Origin: Dickeya poaceiphila
GTDB taxonomy: Bacteria > Pseudomonadota > Gammaproteobacteria > Enterobacterales > Enterobacteriaceae
Reading direction: 5' to 3'
Length of the DNA stretch: 64,000 nt
Assembly: GCF_007858975.2 (NCBI RefSeq)
Contig: NZ_CP042220.2
Span: 2,604,001 to 2,668,000, forward strand
Shown: positions 1 to 10,100 of the stretch, piece after piece
Position numbering within the stretch: the stretch's first letter is position 1
Layout of the letters: each line of letters starts with the position of its first letter
Notes under the pieces: generated by a model
What the model was told of the DNA's origin: nothing
Seen by the model: only the letters and a program-made list of their open reading frames with translations
The model's database searches: none
Translations under genes and position numbers: made by a program

Positions 1-369
1 GCACGCTGCTATCAGGATGCGCAGAATTACACCATCACCAACTATCAGCGATTGCATCAGGACCTGTCACATCTACAAGGTTGTCTGGCCTGCGGTTTCC
101 CATTCGTGTTCGGTTTTATGGTGTATTCCAGTTGGATGACGTTGGGCGACCCGCCGACAGTAGTTCCGATGCCCTCCGGCAATGACAAACTCGAAGGTGG
201 TCATGCGGTAATGTGTGTGGGCTATGACAACGCCACACAGCTATTTAAATTCCGTAACTCGTGGGGGAAAGATGTCGGTGAAAATGGCTATTTCTATATG
301 CCATACGCCTACATGCTTGAGCGTCGGCTGGTAACGGATATTTGGGCGATTAATACTGTTAAAAATTAA
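1..369 (+). CDS. C1A (papain-like) cysteine peptidase, C-terminal part
   Basis: Open from the first base of the window, so the N-terminus and catalytic Cys are missing; 122 codons remain. The visible part carries the two C-terminal papain-clan landmarks: the His of the motif GGHAVMCVGYD and the Asn of FRNSWG, spaced as in C1A peptidases. The segment ends in a short hydrophilic tail (NTVKN). C1A peptidases are common in eukaryotes but sparse in enterobacteria, where some act as secreted or surface enzymes. Whether this one has a signal peptide or an intact catalytic Cys cannot be seen. A strong terminator follows about 70 bp downstream. Confident of the family, not of the role. Confidence 0.8.
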   Translation, partial: ARCYQDAQNYTITNYQRLHQDLSHLQGCLACGFPFVFGFMVYSSWMTLGDPPTVVPMPSGNDKLEGGHAVMCVGYDNATQLFKFRNSWGKDVGENGYFYMPYAYMLERRLVTDIWAINTVKN

Positions 370-441
370 TCGCACTGTCCGCGTAGTACTACCAGACAGA
401 ACACATTAATTGCAAAAATCAGCTAAGGTCGGCCTGATTAA

Positions 442-477
442 GGTCGGCCTAATAGGGCATGGCCGACCCAGATTTTT
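442..477 (+). terminator. Rho-independent terminator after the C1A peptidase
   Basis: An 8-bp GC-rich stem (GGTCGGCC / GGCCGACC, at 442-449 and 461-468) is followed by GATTTTTTC. A second copy of AAGGTCGGCCT just upstream (from 425) can pair with the same right arm, so on the minus strand it may also serve the end of rafB. Confidence 0.75.
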
Positions 478-494
478 TCAGGGTAGTCGTTTAG

Positions 495-1775
495 TCAGGA
501 CAAGGTCGTACGATACGCAGGTTGCGTAATGGCACGCGCACCGGATAGCGTGAAGGCAGAGATAATCGTCACCGTCAGAGCGATAGCACCGAGGATCAGA
601 TACGTATCCTGAAAGCCGATACGGTCATACAGATTTCCCGCCACTGCCGACAGGAAGATAGCCGCCGATTGTTTGGCGAACTGAAAACCAATCAGATAGA
701 TAGTGGCGGATAGCCGGGTATCAAACGTGGTGGTGATGTACTTGAACGCCCCTACCAGCAGGAACGGTACTTCCAGCGCGTGTAGCATCTTCAGGGCTAT
801 CACTTCCGCCGCGGTGGTAGCGAATGCTGACCCACCAATGCGCACGGTCATGATGGTTCCTGCCACCAGCAACGTGTTTTTAGCGCCGATACGATTAATG
901 ATCCACGGCGAGCAGAACATGATGACGGCGTTAGCCAGTTCACCCAACGTGGTGGCAAAACCAAATACCTGATTCCCCTGCTGCGGCGTCGCAAAAAACG
1001 ATTTGAAGAAGTTGGCGAACTGCTGATCGAACACATCGTACACGCAGGCTACGCCAATCACGTACAACACAAACATCCACAGTTTGCGATCACCGAATAC
1101 CCTTGTCGCCATTTTCAGCGTCACCTGCGGCTGATTAGCCCCCAGCGCATCCATCACCTGCGCCGTCGGGTGATGATCAGGACGGGCAATCAACAACAAT
1201 GCCAGCAGGATAACCGCCGCACCCGACCCCATCCAGAATACCAGCGCCGGATTAACGTTAAACAGTATCCCTGCGGTAGATGCACACAGCCCCCAACCAA
1301 GGCAGCCGAACATACGTGCTTTACCATACTCGAAACCGCTCTGGCGACTGACGCGCTCGATATAAGCCTCCACGGCACCGGAACCGGCGGAAAACACCAG
1401 CCCGATATAAATACCGCCGGTCATCGCCCCCAACACGCTATTCACCTTAAGCAGCGGCGCAAACACATACAAAAAGAACGGTGCGAACAAAAACAGCAAG
1501 ATGGCAATCACCCACAACAGGTGTTTTTTCAGGCCCAGCCGGTCTGACAATACCCCCATCATCGGCTGAAACAGAATGGCGAACAGCGAAATGGCGGAAA
1601 ATACCAGTCCGGTCTGCGTTTTGTTCAGACCAATGACTTCCGCCAACCAGACCGGCAGAAACGGAAAACAGGTCGCCATGATGAAGAAGTACAAAAAGAA
1701 AAACAGACCGAAAATCCAGAAATTACGGTTTTGCCTGTGCGTTGTGGTACGCATGGTCGGTTGGCTGATGTCCAT
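495..1775 (-). CDS. rafB: Raffinose/melibiose-type alpha-galactoside:H+ symporter (LacY family)
   Basis: Inner-membrane sugar/proton symporter of the oligosaccharide:H+ (LacY) branch of the major facilitator superfamily; 426 residues against 417 in E. coli LacY, with a roughly 12-residue longer N-terminus before the characteristic NRNFWIFGLFFFLYFF. Residues that carry sugar and proton in LacY are kept: the Glu of VEAYIERVS (LacY E126), the Arg of GKARMFG (R144), the Glu of TTLGELANA (E269), the Arg of MTVRIGG (R302) and the His and Glu of LHALEVP (H322, E325). It lies 55 bp behind rafA with its own AAGGA ribosome site. The neighbouring alpha-galactosidase points to raffinose or melibiose rather than lactose; the exact substrate is inferred. 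Confidence 0.85.
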   Translation of the reverse strand: MDISQPTMRTTTHRQNRNFWIFGLFFFLYFFIMATCFPFLPVWLAEVIGLNKTQTGLVFSAISLFAILFQPMMGVLSDRLGLKKHLLWVIAILLFLFAPFFLYVFAPLLKVNSVLGAMTGGIYIGLVFSAGSGAVEAYIERVSRQSGFEYGKARMFGCLGWGLCASTAGILFNVNPALVFWMGSGAAVILLALLLIARPDHHPTAQVMDALGANQPQVTLKMATRVFGDRKLWMFVLYVIGVACVYDVFDQQFANFFKSFFATPQQGNQVFGFATTLGELANAVIMFCSPWIINRIGAKNTLLVAGTIMTVRIGGSAFATTAAEVIALKMLHALEVPFLLVGAFKYITTTFDTRLSATIYLIGFQFAKQSAAIFLSAVAGNLYDRIGFQDTYLILGAIALTVTIISAFTLSGARAITQPAYRTTLS

Positions 1776-1830
1776 ATGTGTATCCTTAAGGGTTCCAGAG
1801 TGGAGAAAGGCGTCACCCTCTCCCGCTGAA

Positions 1831-3960
1831 TTACAGACGTTCTAATTCCAGCAATAGCGCTGTTTCCGGGTTGAGAATCGGCAGGCGTAACCCGGCTTTC
1901 ATCAACCATTCGCCGCTATATTGCGCCGGTGCCGCCATCCACGTCGGCAACTGGCGCATAGTGCTTCCGCCCTCAATCACCGGCTTCAGATCGGGGTGTT
2001 CCACCACCGTTAACCGATAGCGGGCTTGCGGTTCCAGACCGGGGAAACGCAGCACCCCCGCCAGCGCGTAATCCGGCATTGCCAGTTGCGCCACCAGAAA
2101 CAGCGCCTGACGCTGATCAGTACTGACCACCCCTTGTACCTGCGTCGAGGCATCCGGCATGTCAACCCGCCACAGGCAACCGGTATGCAACAGCGTGCGA
2201 TAACGCCGATGCAACGCCACGTAATGGCGAAAACCAGCCTGTTCCTGTGCGTCGGCACGTACCGGGTCCAGCTCAATGCCCATATGGCCGAACAGCGCCG
2301 TCAGGCCACGAAAGGCAATACTGTGCTGGCGTCCCGTGGCGTGACAGCGATGATGACCGATATGTGCGCCCATCACTTCAGGCGGAAAGAAATAGCTCAT
2401 GCCGCGCTGAATGGTCTGGCGCTCCAACGCATCGTTATTGTCGGAAGCCCAGAAACGGTGACTACGTCGCAACACCTCATAGTCGATACGCCCACCGCCA
2501 GACGCGCAAGACTCAAACTCAACCTGCGGAAAGCGTTCGCCCAACACATCGAGCAGGCGATAAAACGCCCGTGTCTGACCGTCTGCCGCCGCCCGTCCCT
2601 GATGGGCCGGCTGCACTAATTCGCGGTTCATATCCCATTTCACGTAATCAATCGGATGCTCACCCAGCAGCCAGCTCAGGCGCGCCAGCAGATACTCGAA
2701 CACCTCAGGATTAGACAGGTCGAGCGCATACTGATAGCGGCCAGTCGGTTGCTCGTAACCGGGCAGCGCCAGCAACCAGTCCGGATGCGCACGGCAGAGG
2801 TCAGAATTCGGGTTGATCATTTCCGGTTCCACCCAGATACCAAACTCCATGCCCAGCTCCCGCACATGGTTTATCACCGGCATCAGTCCCTGCGGATACT
2901 TGCGTTGATCTACATACCAGTCGCCGAGTGCGGCACGATCATGGTCGCGCCCGCGAAACCAGCCGTCATCAATGATAAAACGCTCGACGCCCAACGCCGC
3001 CGCCTGCGTCGCCATCTGCATGATGTAGTCCGGGTCGTGTTCAAAATAGATGCCTTCCCAGGTATTGAGATGCACCGGGCGCGGCAAGGCACGTGGGAAT
3101 CGGATAACCTCCTGGCGCAAAAACTGGTGAAACTGCTGGCTCATGCCATTTAGCCCTTCATCAGAACAGGCGGCGTACAGCCACGGCGTGGTCAGCGATT
3201 CGTCCTGCGCCAGAACGATTTCGCCGGGCAGGTAGAGCGCTTCGGCCTGTAACAGCCGCCGACCATCGGTTTTCACTTCCGTGCGTAACCGATGATTACC
3301 ACTCCAGCCGAGGTGCGCGCCCCACACCCGCCCTCGCTGCTCGGCAAATCCCGGTTCGCCGCTTACCATCGCCGGGAAATATTCGTGTGAAGTACGTCCA
3401 CGGCGGTTTTCCTGCACCAGACTGCCGTGCGACAGCATTGTGCGGTGCGGCTGAAACTCCCGCACCCAGCGTCCGTGAAACGCCATGACCTCGGCGGCTG
3501 ATTCCGGCAGCGGTAGCGTGACCGCCAGCCGCTGCACCTGCCAGTCGCCCGGATGCAGGTTGGTCAGGCAATGGCGCAGTTGCAGTACCCCACTGTCGGC
3601 GTGCAACTTGAATTCGCTGGTCAGGCGCAAACCAGCCTGACGGTCTTCCGTCTCAATAATCAGTTGCTGCGGGTCTGGCTGATGCACCGCCACGGTAGTC
3701 AGCACCGCAAAGGCATCAAGACCGTTGCGATGCCCCTCAATCCCCGGCGAGCCAAACAGCCCGCGTCCGGTTTCCGCCGCCAGCGTCACCGGCACGTCCA
3801 CATCCAGCCGGCCATTCGCCACTGGCCGCGCCAGACTTTCCACATCCTGTGGTGAGAAATCCGCCAGATGCGGTCCCCAATACACTATTTCCGCCGCCGG
3901 CTGGCAGCGCACAATCACGTCGGTCACCGGGCTGGTGAGTCGAATCAACGTCGTTTCCAT
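1831..3960 (-). CDS. rafA: Alpha-galactosidase, GH36 family
   Basis: Cytoplasmic GH36 alpha-galactosidase of 709 residues, about the length of plasmid-borne RafA. It would cleave galactose from raffinose, melibiose or stachyose imported by the adjacent symporter. GH36 landmarks are visible: the FIIDDGWF region, the catalytic nucleophile Asp in YVKWDMNRE, and the acid/base Asp in FWASDNNDA. An upstream ATG at 3966 sits directly against the Shine-Dalgarno, so the ATG at 3960, seven bases after AGGAG, is preferred. Two LacI-type operators lie about 40-75 bp upstream, between this gene and rafR. No sucrose hydrolase gene is present, so the sucrose released from raffinose must be handled elsewhere. 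Confidence 0.9.
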   Translation of the reverse strand: METTLIRLTSPVTDVIVRCQPAAEIVYWGPHLADFSPQDVESLARPVANGRLDVDVPVTLAAETGRGLFGSPGIEGHRNGLDAFAVLTTVAVHQPDPQQLIIETEDRQAGLRLTSEFKLHADSGVLQLRHCLTNLHPGDWQVQRLAVTLPLPESAAEVMAFHGRWVREFQPHRTMLSHGSLVQENRRGRTSHEYFPAMVSGEPGFAEQRGRVWGAHLGWSGNHRLRTEVKTDGRRLLQAEALYLPGEIVLAQDESLTTPWLYAACSDEGLNGMSQQFHQFLRQEVIRFPRALPRPVHLNTWEGIYFEHDPDYIMQMATQAAALGVERFIIDDGWFRGRDHDRAALGDWYVDQRKYPQGLMPVINHVRELGMEFGIWVEPEMINPNSDLCRAHPDWLLALPGYEQPTGRYQYALDLSNPEVFEYLLARLSWLLGEHPIDYVKWDMNRELVQPAHQGRAAADGQTRAFYRLLDVLGERFPQVEFESCASGGGRIDYEVLRRSHRFWASDNNDALERQTIQRGMSYFFPPEVMGAHIGHHRCHATGRQHSIAFRGLTALFGHMGIELDPVRADAQEQAGFRHYVALHRRYRTLLHTGCLWRVDMPDASTQVQGVVSTDQRQALFLVAQLAMPDYALAGVLRFPGLEPQARYRLTVVEHPDLKPVIEGGSTMRQLPTWMAAPAQYSGEWLMKAGLRLPILNPETALLLELERL

Positions 3961-3998
3961 CCTCATTCTCCTGAATGGTTGATGCAGTTAGTTGTATT

Positions 3999-4037
3999 CC
4001 GAAACGTTTTGGATAAAAACCGAAACGTTTCGGTTTT
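3999..4037. promoter_or_regulatory. Tandem LacI-family operators in front of rafA
   Basis: Two palindromes with the GAAACGTTTC core typical of LacI/GalR operators: an imperfect one at 3999-4012 (CCGAAACGTTTTGG) and a perfect 22-bp one at 4016-4037 centred on AAACGTTT. Their centres are 21 bp apart, two helical turns, which would put two repressor dimers on the same DNA face. RafR is the obvious ligand (inference). Confidence 0.8.
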
Positions 4038-4097
4038 GTGACCGGGTTAAAAACCGAACGATAAAATCAATGACATCAGCGTACTGACGAAGGGGGG

Positions 4098-5120
4098 TTA
4101 TTCAGTTTGCGGTGGCGGGTTATCCGTTTGTCCGGCACGCAATTGCGGCTGCCACAGCACCTGCAACGACGACAGCGTATCGCCCGCCAGCAGACGAAAC
4201 AGCATGAGGGCGATCTGCTGCCCTACCTGCGAACGGGTACCTTGGGTAATGGCAGTGACAGGAATGTCCAACAGCGAGTCGGCAGGCAACCCGTCATAGA
4301 CGATCAGTGATACGGCCTGCTCACCGTACAGACGACCACTGTCGCGCAACGCCAGCGCCACCCCTTCACCCTGCGTACTGCCGTCAATGACAATAGCCGT
4401 CGGCGGCTGCGGCAGCGCCAGCCATTGCAACGTCGCCTGATACCCTTCCCGGCGTGATGGCGCCACCTGACGCAACAATTCATCGCGCCGCGCAATGCCG
4501 GCGGCAGCCAGAGCCTCCAGATAACCGGCACGGCGCTGGGCGATAAATGACTGAGGGTGATGCTCGCCCAGAAAGGCGATATGACGATGACCAAGAGCAA
4601 TCAAATGCCGGGTGGCGAGTGCAGCACCGGCCTGATTATCAAAATCAAACCAGGCATAGGGCAACGGCAGGTCGCTGCGGCCAAGCGCCAGAAATGGAAA
4701 GCCTATCGATTGCAGGTATTGCAGCCGGGGGTCCTGTTGCAGCGTATGCGCGACAATCAGCGCATCCACCCGACGGCTTTCAATCATGCGTAAAAACGCA
4801 TGATGATCCGCCTGCTCCTTGTCAGCAATCAACAGCAGATCAATCTCCTGCTTCGCCAGCTCGTGGCTGATTTCCGCCACCATATCCATAAAGGTGGTGT
4901 TACTGAGTGGTGCTGGCTGCATCGGAAACACCAGCCCCACCGCATCAATGCGGCCCATTTTCAGGCGACGGGCAAACGTATTGGGTCGATAGCCGAGGCG
5001 CCGTGCTTCTTCTTCCACCCGCAGGCGCGTTTGCGCTGCCACGTCATCGTAGCCGTTCAGCGCCCGGCTAACGGTGGTGACCGATAACCCCAGCGTTTTT
5101 GCAATCTGTTTCAGTGACAT
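4098..5120 (-). CDS. rafR: LacI/GalR-family repressor of the alpha-galactoside operon
   Basis: 340 residues: an N-terminal LacI helix-turn-helix (MSLKQIAKTLGLSVTTVSRA, residues 1-20), the hinge helix up to about residue 58 with the usual RRLKMGR segment, then a periplasmic-binding-protein-like effector domain. It lies directly upstream of rafA on the same strand, with the two GAAACGTTTC operators in the gap. It is therefore the likely local repressor, relieved by an alpha-galactoside. The start is the first ATG of the conserved HTH. The effector (melibiose, raffinose or a metabolite) cannot be read from sequence. Confidence 0.82.
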   Translation of the reverse strand: MSLKQIAKTLGLSVTTVSRALNGYDDVAAQTRLRVEEEARRLGYRPNTFARRLKMGRIDAVGLVFPMQPAPLSNTTFMDMVAEISHELAKQEIDLLLIADKEQADHHAFLRMIESRRVDALIVAHTLQQDPRLQYLQSIGFPFLALGRSDLPLPYAWFDFDNQAGAALATRHLIALGHRHIAFLGEHHPQSFIAQRRAGYLEALAAAGIARRDELLRQVAPSRREGYQATLQWLALPQPPTAIVIDGSTQGEGVALALRDSGRLYGEQAVSLIVYDGLPADSLLDIPVTAITQGTRSQVGQQIALMLFRLLAGDTLSSLQVLWQPQLRAGQTDNPPPQTE

Positions 5121-5250
5121 GGCGCATCTTCACCCTGAATTCTGTTACGGGTCAGACTATCACAAATCACGGCAAGGGGGGATGCGAGAGGCTGTTGACA
5201 AAAAGCTGGATGTTTTGCGAACAGTAATATCTGTCTGGGTTGTGGATGAT

Positions 5251-5505
5251 TTCGTGCGAGGTAAAGCCAATCTTTCCTTTGTAGCATTATCTCTCGCACG
5301 ACAAGGAGAGGCTCAAACGCCGCCTCTCCTTGACCACTGGCTGGTGGCTAAACGGTGCCGCTTCGCGGTTCCTTCGGCGTTCGCCTTCGCTGTTCGGGCC
5401 GCCTGTGACGCGTTCCTGACGCGGCACAGGCTTTCGCCGCATCCATGCGGCTCACCCGGCGAAGTCGTGCGCCTCAGCACCATTTTTAACGCCGGAGAAC
5501 CCTTC
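5251..5505 (+). repeat. Dispersed repeat, copy A
   Basis: A GC-rich non-coding element, also present inverted at 29440-29769. Shared blocks include a hairpin AAGGAGAGG...CCTCTCCTT, then TTGACCACTGGCTGGTGGC, TTCGCTGTTCGGGCCGCC and GCGGCTCACCCGGCGAA. Spurious ORFs run through both copies and share an LLDHWLVAK-like peptide. This copy fills the gap between rafR and fdnI; its strong hairpin could end transcription coming from fdnI. No transposase or clear terminal repeats are seen. Confidence 0.8.
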
Positions 5506-5532
5506 GCCTGCCTGTCATGAAGGGTAGCACGC

Positions 5533-6174
5533 TTATTTCTTATCTTTATTGGCTTTGCCGATCACATCACGCGCCCAGCGCGGGTGGTGTTTCAGCGCCC
5601 ACTTCTCCGAGACCTTGCCTTCGATCATGCCTTTAATCGAGCCGCGTACCCAGAACGCCATGTACATATGAATCAGAATGGCGTGGATCAGCACGATAGC
5701 TGCCGTGGCGTGGAGCAGAATGGCGTAGCGCACCACATCGATAGGGAACAACTGGGCGAAATATGGCCGCCACATGATGACGCCGGTAATCAGCAGCACC
5801 AGCGTTAACCCCATAATGCTCCAGAACATCAGTTTCTGACCGGGGTTGTATTTACCCACATCGGCCACTTCATGCTCATTGCCCTTCAATACTTCGACAA
5901 TATTGAGGAACCACGGCAGATCGCGCCATTTAGGGATATTGTGGCCGACAAAACGGATAAACATCGGCACCAGACACACCACAATCAGAATACCGAAGAA
6001 CGGGTGCATAATGCGCCCCATCTGCGGTGTACCGAAGGTCTGCGTCAGCCATTGCAGCGTCGGGAAAAACAGCGCAATGCCGGACAGCGCCACCATAAAG
6101 AAACTGATCACCACAATCCAGTGGCAAACACGGTCAATAAATTTGGTGCGCACAATCATTTTCGGGTTACTCAT
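5533..6174 (-). CDS. fdnI: Formate dehydrogenase-N gamma subunit, cytochrome b556
   Basis: Inner-membrane di-haem cytochrome b that takes electrons from the FdnH iron-sulfur chain and reduces menaquinone on the cytoplasmic side. 213 residues from the ATG at 6174, close to 217 in E. coli FdnI, and matching it from [10 protein letters not shown] onward. Four membrane segments and His ligand candidates (e.g. [19 protein letters not shown] near residue 150) are visible. A longer in-frame start at 6222 is not supported because it would run deep into fdnH. The start overlaps the fdnH stop by 8 bp, which indicates translational coupling. Confidence 0.93.
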   Translation of the reverse strand: MSNPKMIVRTKFIDRVCHWIVVISFFMVALSGIALFFPTLQWLTQTFGTPQMGRIMHPFFGILIVVCLVPMFIRFVGHNIPKWRDLPWFLNIVEVLKGNEHEVADVGKYNPGQKLMFWSIMGLTLVLLITGVIMWRPYFAQLFPIDVVRYAILLHATAAIVLIHAILIHMYMAFWVRGSIKGMIEGKVSEKWALKHHPRWARDVIGKANKDKK

Positions 6175-7090
6175 GCTTATCGTCTCCTTCATGCGCCTGT
6201 TCTTTATCCGAATGTCCCTCATCCGAATGTGCTATCTCTTCCGTGTTCGGCCCGATGCCGATGTAGTGGAACATCAACCCGGCGAAGGTGGCGACAAAAC
6301 CCAGCGTTGACAGCGGCTTGAGAATGCCTTTCCACAGATTGACCGGCGTCGAGATTTTCGGGTTATCCGGCAGGTGGTGGTACAGCGACGGTTTATCAGC
6401 ATGATGCAACACATACATCACGTGGGTGCCGCCAACGCCCAGCGGGTCATACAGACCGGCATTCGCATAACCGCGTTTTTTCAGATGCGCGATACGCTCG
6501 GCGGCGACGTTCTTCATCTCTTCTTTGGTGCCGAAATGAATAGCGCCGGTCGGGCAGGTTTTCACGCAAGCCGGTTCCTGACCGGTGCTGACGCGATCCA
6601 CACACAGCGTACATTTGTAGACGCGGTTATCCTGCTTGTTTAAGCGCGGAATATTGAACGGACACCCGGCGATGCAGTAACCACAGCCGATGCAGTGTTC
6701 GGACTGAAAATCGACGATACCGTTGACGTACTGAATGATGGCACCCGCCGACGGACAGGCTTTCAGACAGCCCGGCTCGGCGCAATGCATACAGCCGTCT
6801 TTACGAATTAGCCATTCCAGACGGTCTTCGCTCTCCACTTCGGAAAAACGCATCACCGTCCAGGACTTCGCGCTTAGATCGATAGGGTTGTCATACACCC
6901 CCACATTGTGACCGACTTCATCACGGATGTCGTTCCACTCCGAACAGGCCGCCTGACAGGCTTTACAGCCGATACAGGTGGTGACGTCGATAAGCTTGGC
7001 GACTTCGCTTTTATCATCCCGAACCTGTGGCGGCGGCGTCAGGCTACTGGTGGCCGAACGCTGGATAATATCCTGAGATTGCATTGACAT
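6167..7090 (-). CDS. fdnH: Formate dehydrogenase-N beta subunit (4x[4Fe-4S])
   Basis: Electron-transfer subunit of the periplasm-facing formate dehydrogenase-N. Four Cys clusters are visible: [11 protein letters not shown] near residue 40, [13 protein letters not shown] near 100, [11 protein letters not shown] near 133, and [20 protein letters not shown] near 160. A single C-terminal transmembrane helix (about residues 255-280, [17 protein letters not shown]) anchors it. It has 307 residues, about 13 more than E. coli FdnH, the extra being a charged His/Glu/Asp-rich C-terminal tail ([20 protein letters not shown]). It lies 12 bp after fdnG. Confidence 0.95.
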   Translation of the reverse strand: MSMQSQDIIQRSATSSLTPPPQVRDDKSEVAKLIDVTTCIGCKACQAACSEWNDIRDEVGHNVGVYDNPIDLSAKSWTVMRFSEVESEDRLEWLIRKDGCMHCAEPGCLKACPSAGAIIQYVNGIVDFQSEHCIGCGYCIAGCPFNIPRLNKQDNRVYKCTLCVDRVSTGQEPACVKTCPTGAIHFGTKEEMKNVAAERIAHLKKRGYANAGLYDPLGVGGTHVMYVLHHADKPSLYHHLPDNPKISTPVNLWKGILKPLSTLGFVATFAGLMFHYIGIGPNTEEIAHSDEGHSDKEQAHEGDDKHE

Positions 7091-7102
7091 AACGTTTTAC
7101 CC

Positions 7103-10100
7103 TTACACCTTTTCCACATTGACCAGGAACGCCTTGTATTCCGGCGTTTGCGAGTTGGCATCGCCGACGCTGGGCGTCAGGGTATTCGCCAGGAATCCCT
7201 TGCGCGTCGTGCCCTCAAATCCCCAGTGACAGGGAATACCGACGGTTTCAATCGCTTTTCCGGCCACGGTCAGCGTTCTGATACGCTTGGTCACCACTGC
7301 TTTCGCTTTGATGTAACCGCGCTGGCAGGAGACTTTCACCATATCGCCGGCCTGGATACCTTTGCTTTTCGCCAGGTTTTCGCCGATTTCGACAAACTGC
7401 TCTGGCTGGATGATCGCGTTCAGCCGTGCGTGTTTGGTCCAGTGGCGGAACAGCTCGGTAATGGAATAGGTAGTAGCGACATACGGGAAATCGCTCGCCT
7501 TGCCCATGGTTTTTGCATCACGCGCGAACAGGCGCGCCGCCGGGTTGGACACCACTGCCGGGTGCAGCGGGTTGGTGCCAATCGGGGTTTCTATCGGTTC
7601 GTAGTGTTCCGGGAACGGGCCATCCGCCAGCTTATCCAGCGAGAACAGACGCGCCACCCCTTCAGGCAGCATGATGAACGGCATGGTGTCTTTGCCCGGC
7701 GGTACTGTGGCGGCAAAATCCGGCACGTCGATGCCTTTCCATTTCTGGCCGGTCCATTCCAGCAGCTTGCGTTTGCTGTCCCAGGGTTTGCCCTGCAAAT
7801 CCGCCGAGGCGCGGTTGTACAGAATGCGGCGGTTCTGCGGCCAGCACCAGGCCCAGCCCGGCGTACAGCCCAGACCCACATCGGTATTGTCGCGGTTCGC
7901 CATCTGGTTGCCGGCTTCAGTCCAGCTACCGGCGTAAATCCAGCAGAAGCTGGCGGTGGTGCCGTCGTCACGCAGTTGCGAGAAGTCCGCCAGCTGCTGG
8001 CCTTTTTTCAGCAGTAGATTGCCTTTGTCGTCGAACACGTCCGCCAGCGCCATACCATTGGATTCGCGGGCGATCTCTTCCGGCGTCGGGTCTTCCGGGT
8101 CCTGATAATTCCAGTTGATGTTCAGCACCGGTTCCGGGCAGACGCCGCCCTCTTCACGGTACAGTTCGCGCAGGCGCATCATCAGGCGGCCAAGAATTTT
8201 ACCGTCGTGCAGCGCTTCTCCTGGCGGCTCAGCCGCAGCCCAGTGCCATTGCAGCCAGCGACCGGAATTGGCGATGGAGCCGTTTTCTTCAGCAAAACAG
8301 CTGGACGGCAGGCGGAACACCTCGGTCTGAATCTCAGCCGAATTCACGTCATTAAACTCGCCGTGGTTCTGCCAGAAGGTGGAGGTTTCGGTCGCCAGCG
8401 GGTCGATCACTACCATGTATTTCAGCTTCGACAGCGCAGCCGTGGCCTTGTTTTTGTTGGAGAACGCCGCCAGCGGGTTGAAGCCCTGAACGATGTAGCC
8501 GTTCATTTTGCCGTCCAGCATCAGTTCGGTCTGGACCATCACGTCATAGCTGCGGTCCCACTTCGGCAGCCAGTCATAGCCCCAGTTGTTGGAGGCCTGC
8601 GCGTTATCGCCCCAGAAGCTCTTCATCATGCTGATGAAAAACTTCGGCGTATTCTTCCAGTAGTTGACCTGATCCGGCAGCAGTGCGTCCGGCGTTATCT
8701 GGCTGAGATAAGTTTTCAGATCACCCTGCTTTTCAGACGGCAGCGGCATGTAACCCGGCAGGTTAAGGCTCAGCAGCCCCAGGTCGGTATAGCCCTGAAT
8801 GTTGGAGTGACCACGCAGCGCATTGATGCCGCCGCCCGCCATACCGATGTTGCCGAGCAACAACTGAATGATTGCCGCCGTGCGGATAATCTGCGCACCG
8901 TTGGTATGGTGAGTCCAGCCCAGCGCGTACATGAAGGTCGCGGTTTTATTGGGTACGCTGGTACTCGCCAGCGACTGGCAGATCTCTTCATACGCTTTCG
9001 CTGGTGTACCGCACAGCGAGGTCACCATCTCCGGCGTATAGCGGGAAACATGTTTTTTCAGCAGGTTCCACACGCAGCGCGGATGAGTCAGGGTCATGTC
9101 CCGTTTGGCGAAACCGTCAGCTCCCAGCTCGTACTGCCAGCTGCTCTTGTCATACTGATGCGTCTGGCTGTTATAACCGCTGAACAAGCCTTCATCAAAG
9201 CTGAAATCTTCACGCACGATCAGGCTGGCGCTGGTGTAAGACTTCACATACTCGTGGTGAATTTTGTCATGGGTAATCAGATAATTGACGATACCGAGCA
9301 GGAAAGCGGCGTCAGAACCGGCGCGGATCGGCGCGTACAGATCGGCGACGGCAGCAGAACGGTTAAAGCGCGGGTCAACCACAATCAGTTTGGCATCGTT
9401 ATGGGTTTTAGCTTCCACCGCCCATTTGAAGCCAACCGGATGCGCTTCCGCCGCGTTACCGCCCATCACGATAATCACATTGGCGTTTTTGATGTCCACC
9501 CAGTTGTTGGTCATCGCCCCGCGGCCAAAAGTCGGCCCTAACGCTGCCACGGTCGGGCCATGGCACAGGCGCGCCTGACAATCAATGGCGATCATCCCCA
9601 GCGAGCGGGCGAATTTCTGGTCGAGAATGCCGGTTTCATTACTGGCAGCGGAGGAACACAACATCCCGGTGGTCAGCCAGCGGTTGACCAATGCGCCTTT
9701 GGCGTTGACGCGCTCGAAATTGGCGTCACGGTCTTTTTTCATCAAGCGGGCGATACGGTCAATCGCGTCGTCCCAACTGATACGCTGCCATTTGTCCGAG
9801 CCGGGCGCACGGTATTGCGGGTATTTCAGGCGACCTTCGCTGTGGATGTAGTCCACCAGACCAGCGCCCTTCGGACATAACGAACCGCGGCTAACCGGGT
9901 GATCCGGGTCGCCCTCGATGTGAAAAATAGCGGGTTTAGCGTTTTTAGCGCCATCGCCCAGGCTGTACATCAACAGCCCACACCCCACAGAGCAATAAGT
10001 ACAGTTATTGCGGGTTTCTTTTGACCGCAACAGCTTGTACTGACGGACAGAAGCCATTGCTTCCGTGGGTGCAAATCCTAAAACAGCGAGTGTAGTCCCT

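Noticed and set aside
5074-5520. 148-codon frame across rafR start and repeat copy A
   Set aside because: It runs through the dispersed repeat, and a look-alike frame exists in copy B with insertions, as expected for repeat DNA, not a gene.
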